This document shows positions 6,385 through 6,760 of a DNA stretch of 6,760 bases, piece after piece; the first letter of the stretch is position 1; each line of letters begins with the position of its first letter. The position numbers and the translations under genes are program-made. The stretch covers positions 1 to 6,760 of the forward strand of contig PWGR01000297.1 in NCBI GenBank assembly GCA_003554565.1. Reading direction: 5' to 3'. The DNA comes from Clostridia bacterium (GTDB taxonomy: Bacteria > Bacillota > Sulfobacillia > SLMV01). A model generated the notes under the pieces. It ran no database searches. It was not told where the DNA came from and saw only the letters and a program-made list of their open reading frames with translations.

Positions 6385-6760
6385 CTACTTCACGGTCACT
6401 GCGTATCCCCGGGATTGCAGCGATTCAACAACCTCTCTTACGTGATCCTGCCCCCGCGTCTCCAGAGCAAAGTCCACTTCCACGTCCCGCAGAGGGACCC
6501 CCACGTCCAGCCGGTCGTGGTCAATCGACAGAACATTGGCCCCGCAATCGGCCACAATTCGAAGAAGCTGCTGCAGGCTTCCCGGCCTGTCGGGAACGAC
6601 GGTAGTCAAACGGGCGCGCATCCCGTTTTTGACCAGGCCCTTGTCAATGATGCGAGAAATGAAGTTGACGTCTATGTTTCCGCCGCTGACCACTGCGGCC
6701 ACCTCATCACCGCGCAGTCCGGCCCTGTCGTGCAGCAGCGCCGCGACAGAGGCAGCACCC
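6385..6760 (-). CDS. ilvA: Threonine ammonia-lyase, C-terminal part with ACT domain (5' end beyond window)
   Basis: A PLP enzyme that deaminates L-threonine (and serine) to 2-oxobutanoate (or pyruvate) and ammonia, for isoleucine synthesis or threonine fermentation. Only the last 124 residues are visible; the medium form of the family is about 400 aa. The segment starts in GAASVAALL, the end of the catalytic domain, followed by AAVVSGGNID (21-30) near the cofactor phosphate. Residues 49-124 form a single ACT domain: RARLTTVVPDRPGSLQQLL, then NVLSIDHDR, LETRG and a final GYAVTVK. One ACT domain without the long IlvA C-terminal regulatory tail fits the medium form, often labelled ilvA or tdcB, so the gene name is a family label. 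The gene ends with two in-frame stops, TAG TAG. No terminator is visible in the 100 nt before the amidohydrolase, so co-transcription is possible. Confidence 0.93.
   Translation of the reverse strand, partial: GAASVAALLHDRAGLRGDEVAAVVSGGNIDVNFISRIIDKGLVKNGMRARLTTVVPDRPGSLQQLLRIVADCGANVLSIDHDRLDVGVPLRDVEVDFALETRGQDHVREVVESLQSRGYAVTVK

Overview
All five recognisable genes lie on the minus strand, so the window is transcribed from its right end to its left. In that order they are: the 3' end of a threonine ammonia-lyase (ilvA type, cut by the right edge); a metal-dependent amidohydrolase of the imidazolonepropionase/prolidase-like group; a MATE-family multidrug/metabolite exporter; a kynureninase (kynU); and a peptide-type ABC-transporter substrate-binding lipoprotein (cut by the left edge).

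Organism: the DNA is fairly GC-rich. Starts are preceded by strong purine-rich Shine-Dalgarno runs, GTG starts are used, and the lipoprotein has a Cys lipobox followed by an Asp/Pro/Glu-rich tether. This suggests a mid-to-high-GC anaerobic Bacillota or a similar deep-branching amino-acid- or peptide-using bacterium. It is an inference from style only; no rRNA, tRNA or other taxonomic marker is present.

Layout: ilvA and the amidohydrolase are separated by about 100 nt without a visible terminator and may be co-transcribed. A strong GC-rich stem-loop without a U-tract follows the amidohydrolase stop. Next is a 315-nt intergenic region that looks like a regulated promoter. It holds a 16-bp palindrome, an extended -10 element (TGnTATACT), and a leader with a second, perfect 7-bp-arm palindrome and a GC hairpin. 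The two palindromes share the 7-mer AAATCTG. MATE and kynU are only 60 nt apart and form a probable two-gene operon driven from this promoter. After kynU a 326-nt gap holds no convincing gene and leads to the substrate-binding protein, which has its own strong ribosome binding site and some repeats that may be regulatory.

Biology: the common thread is peptide and amino-acid use: peptide import, threonine deamination, kynurenine cleavage to anthranilate and alanine, a possible amide or dipeptide hydrolase, and an exporter coupled to the kynurenine step. The kynureninase pocket residues match the bacterial, kynurenine-preferring type rather than the 3-hydroxykynurenine-preferring type, which favours a catabolic role over NAD synthesis. 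No tryptophan dioxygenase or formylkynurenine formamidase is in the window. I see no mobile element, CRISPR array, RNA gene or clearly new multi-gene system. The most interesting points are the regulated MATE-kynU unit and the amidohydrolase whose expected beta5 metal-ligand His is an Asp.
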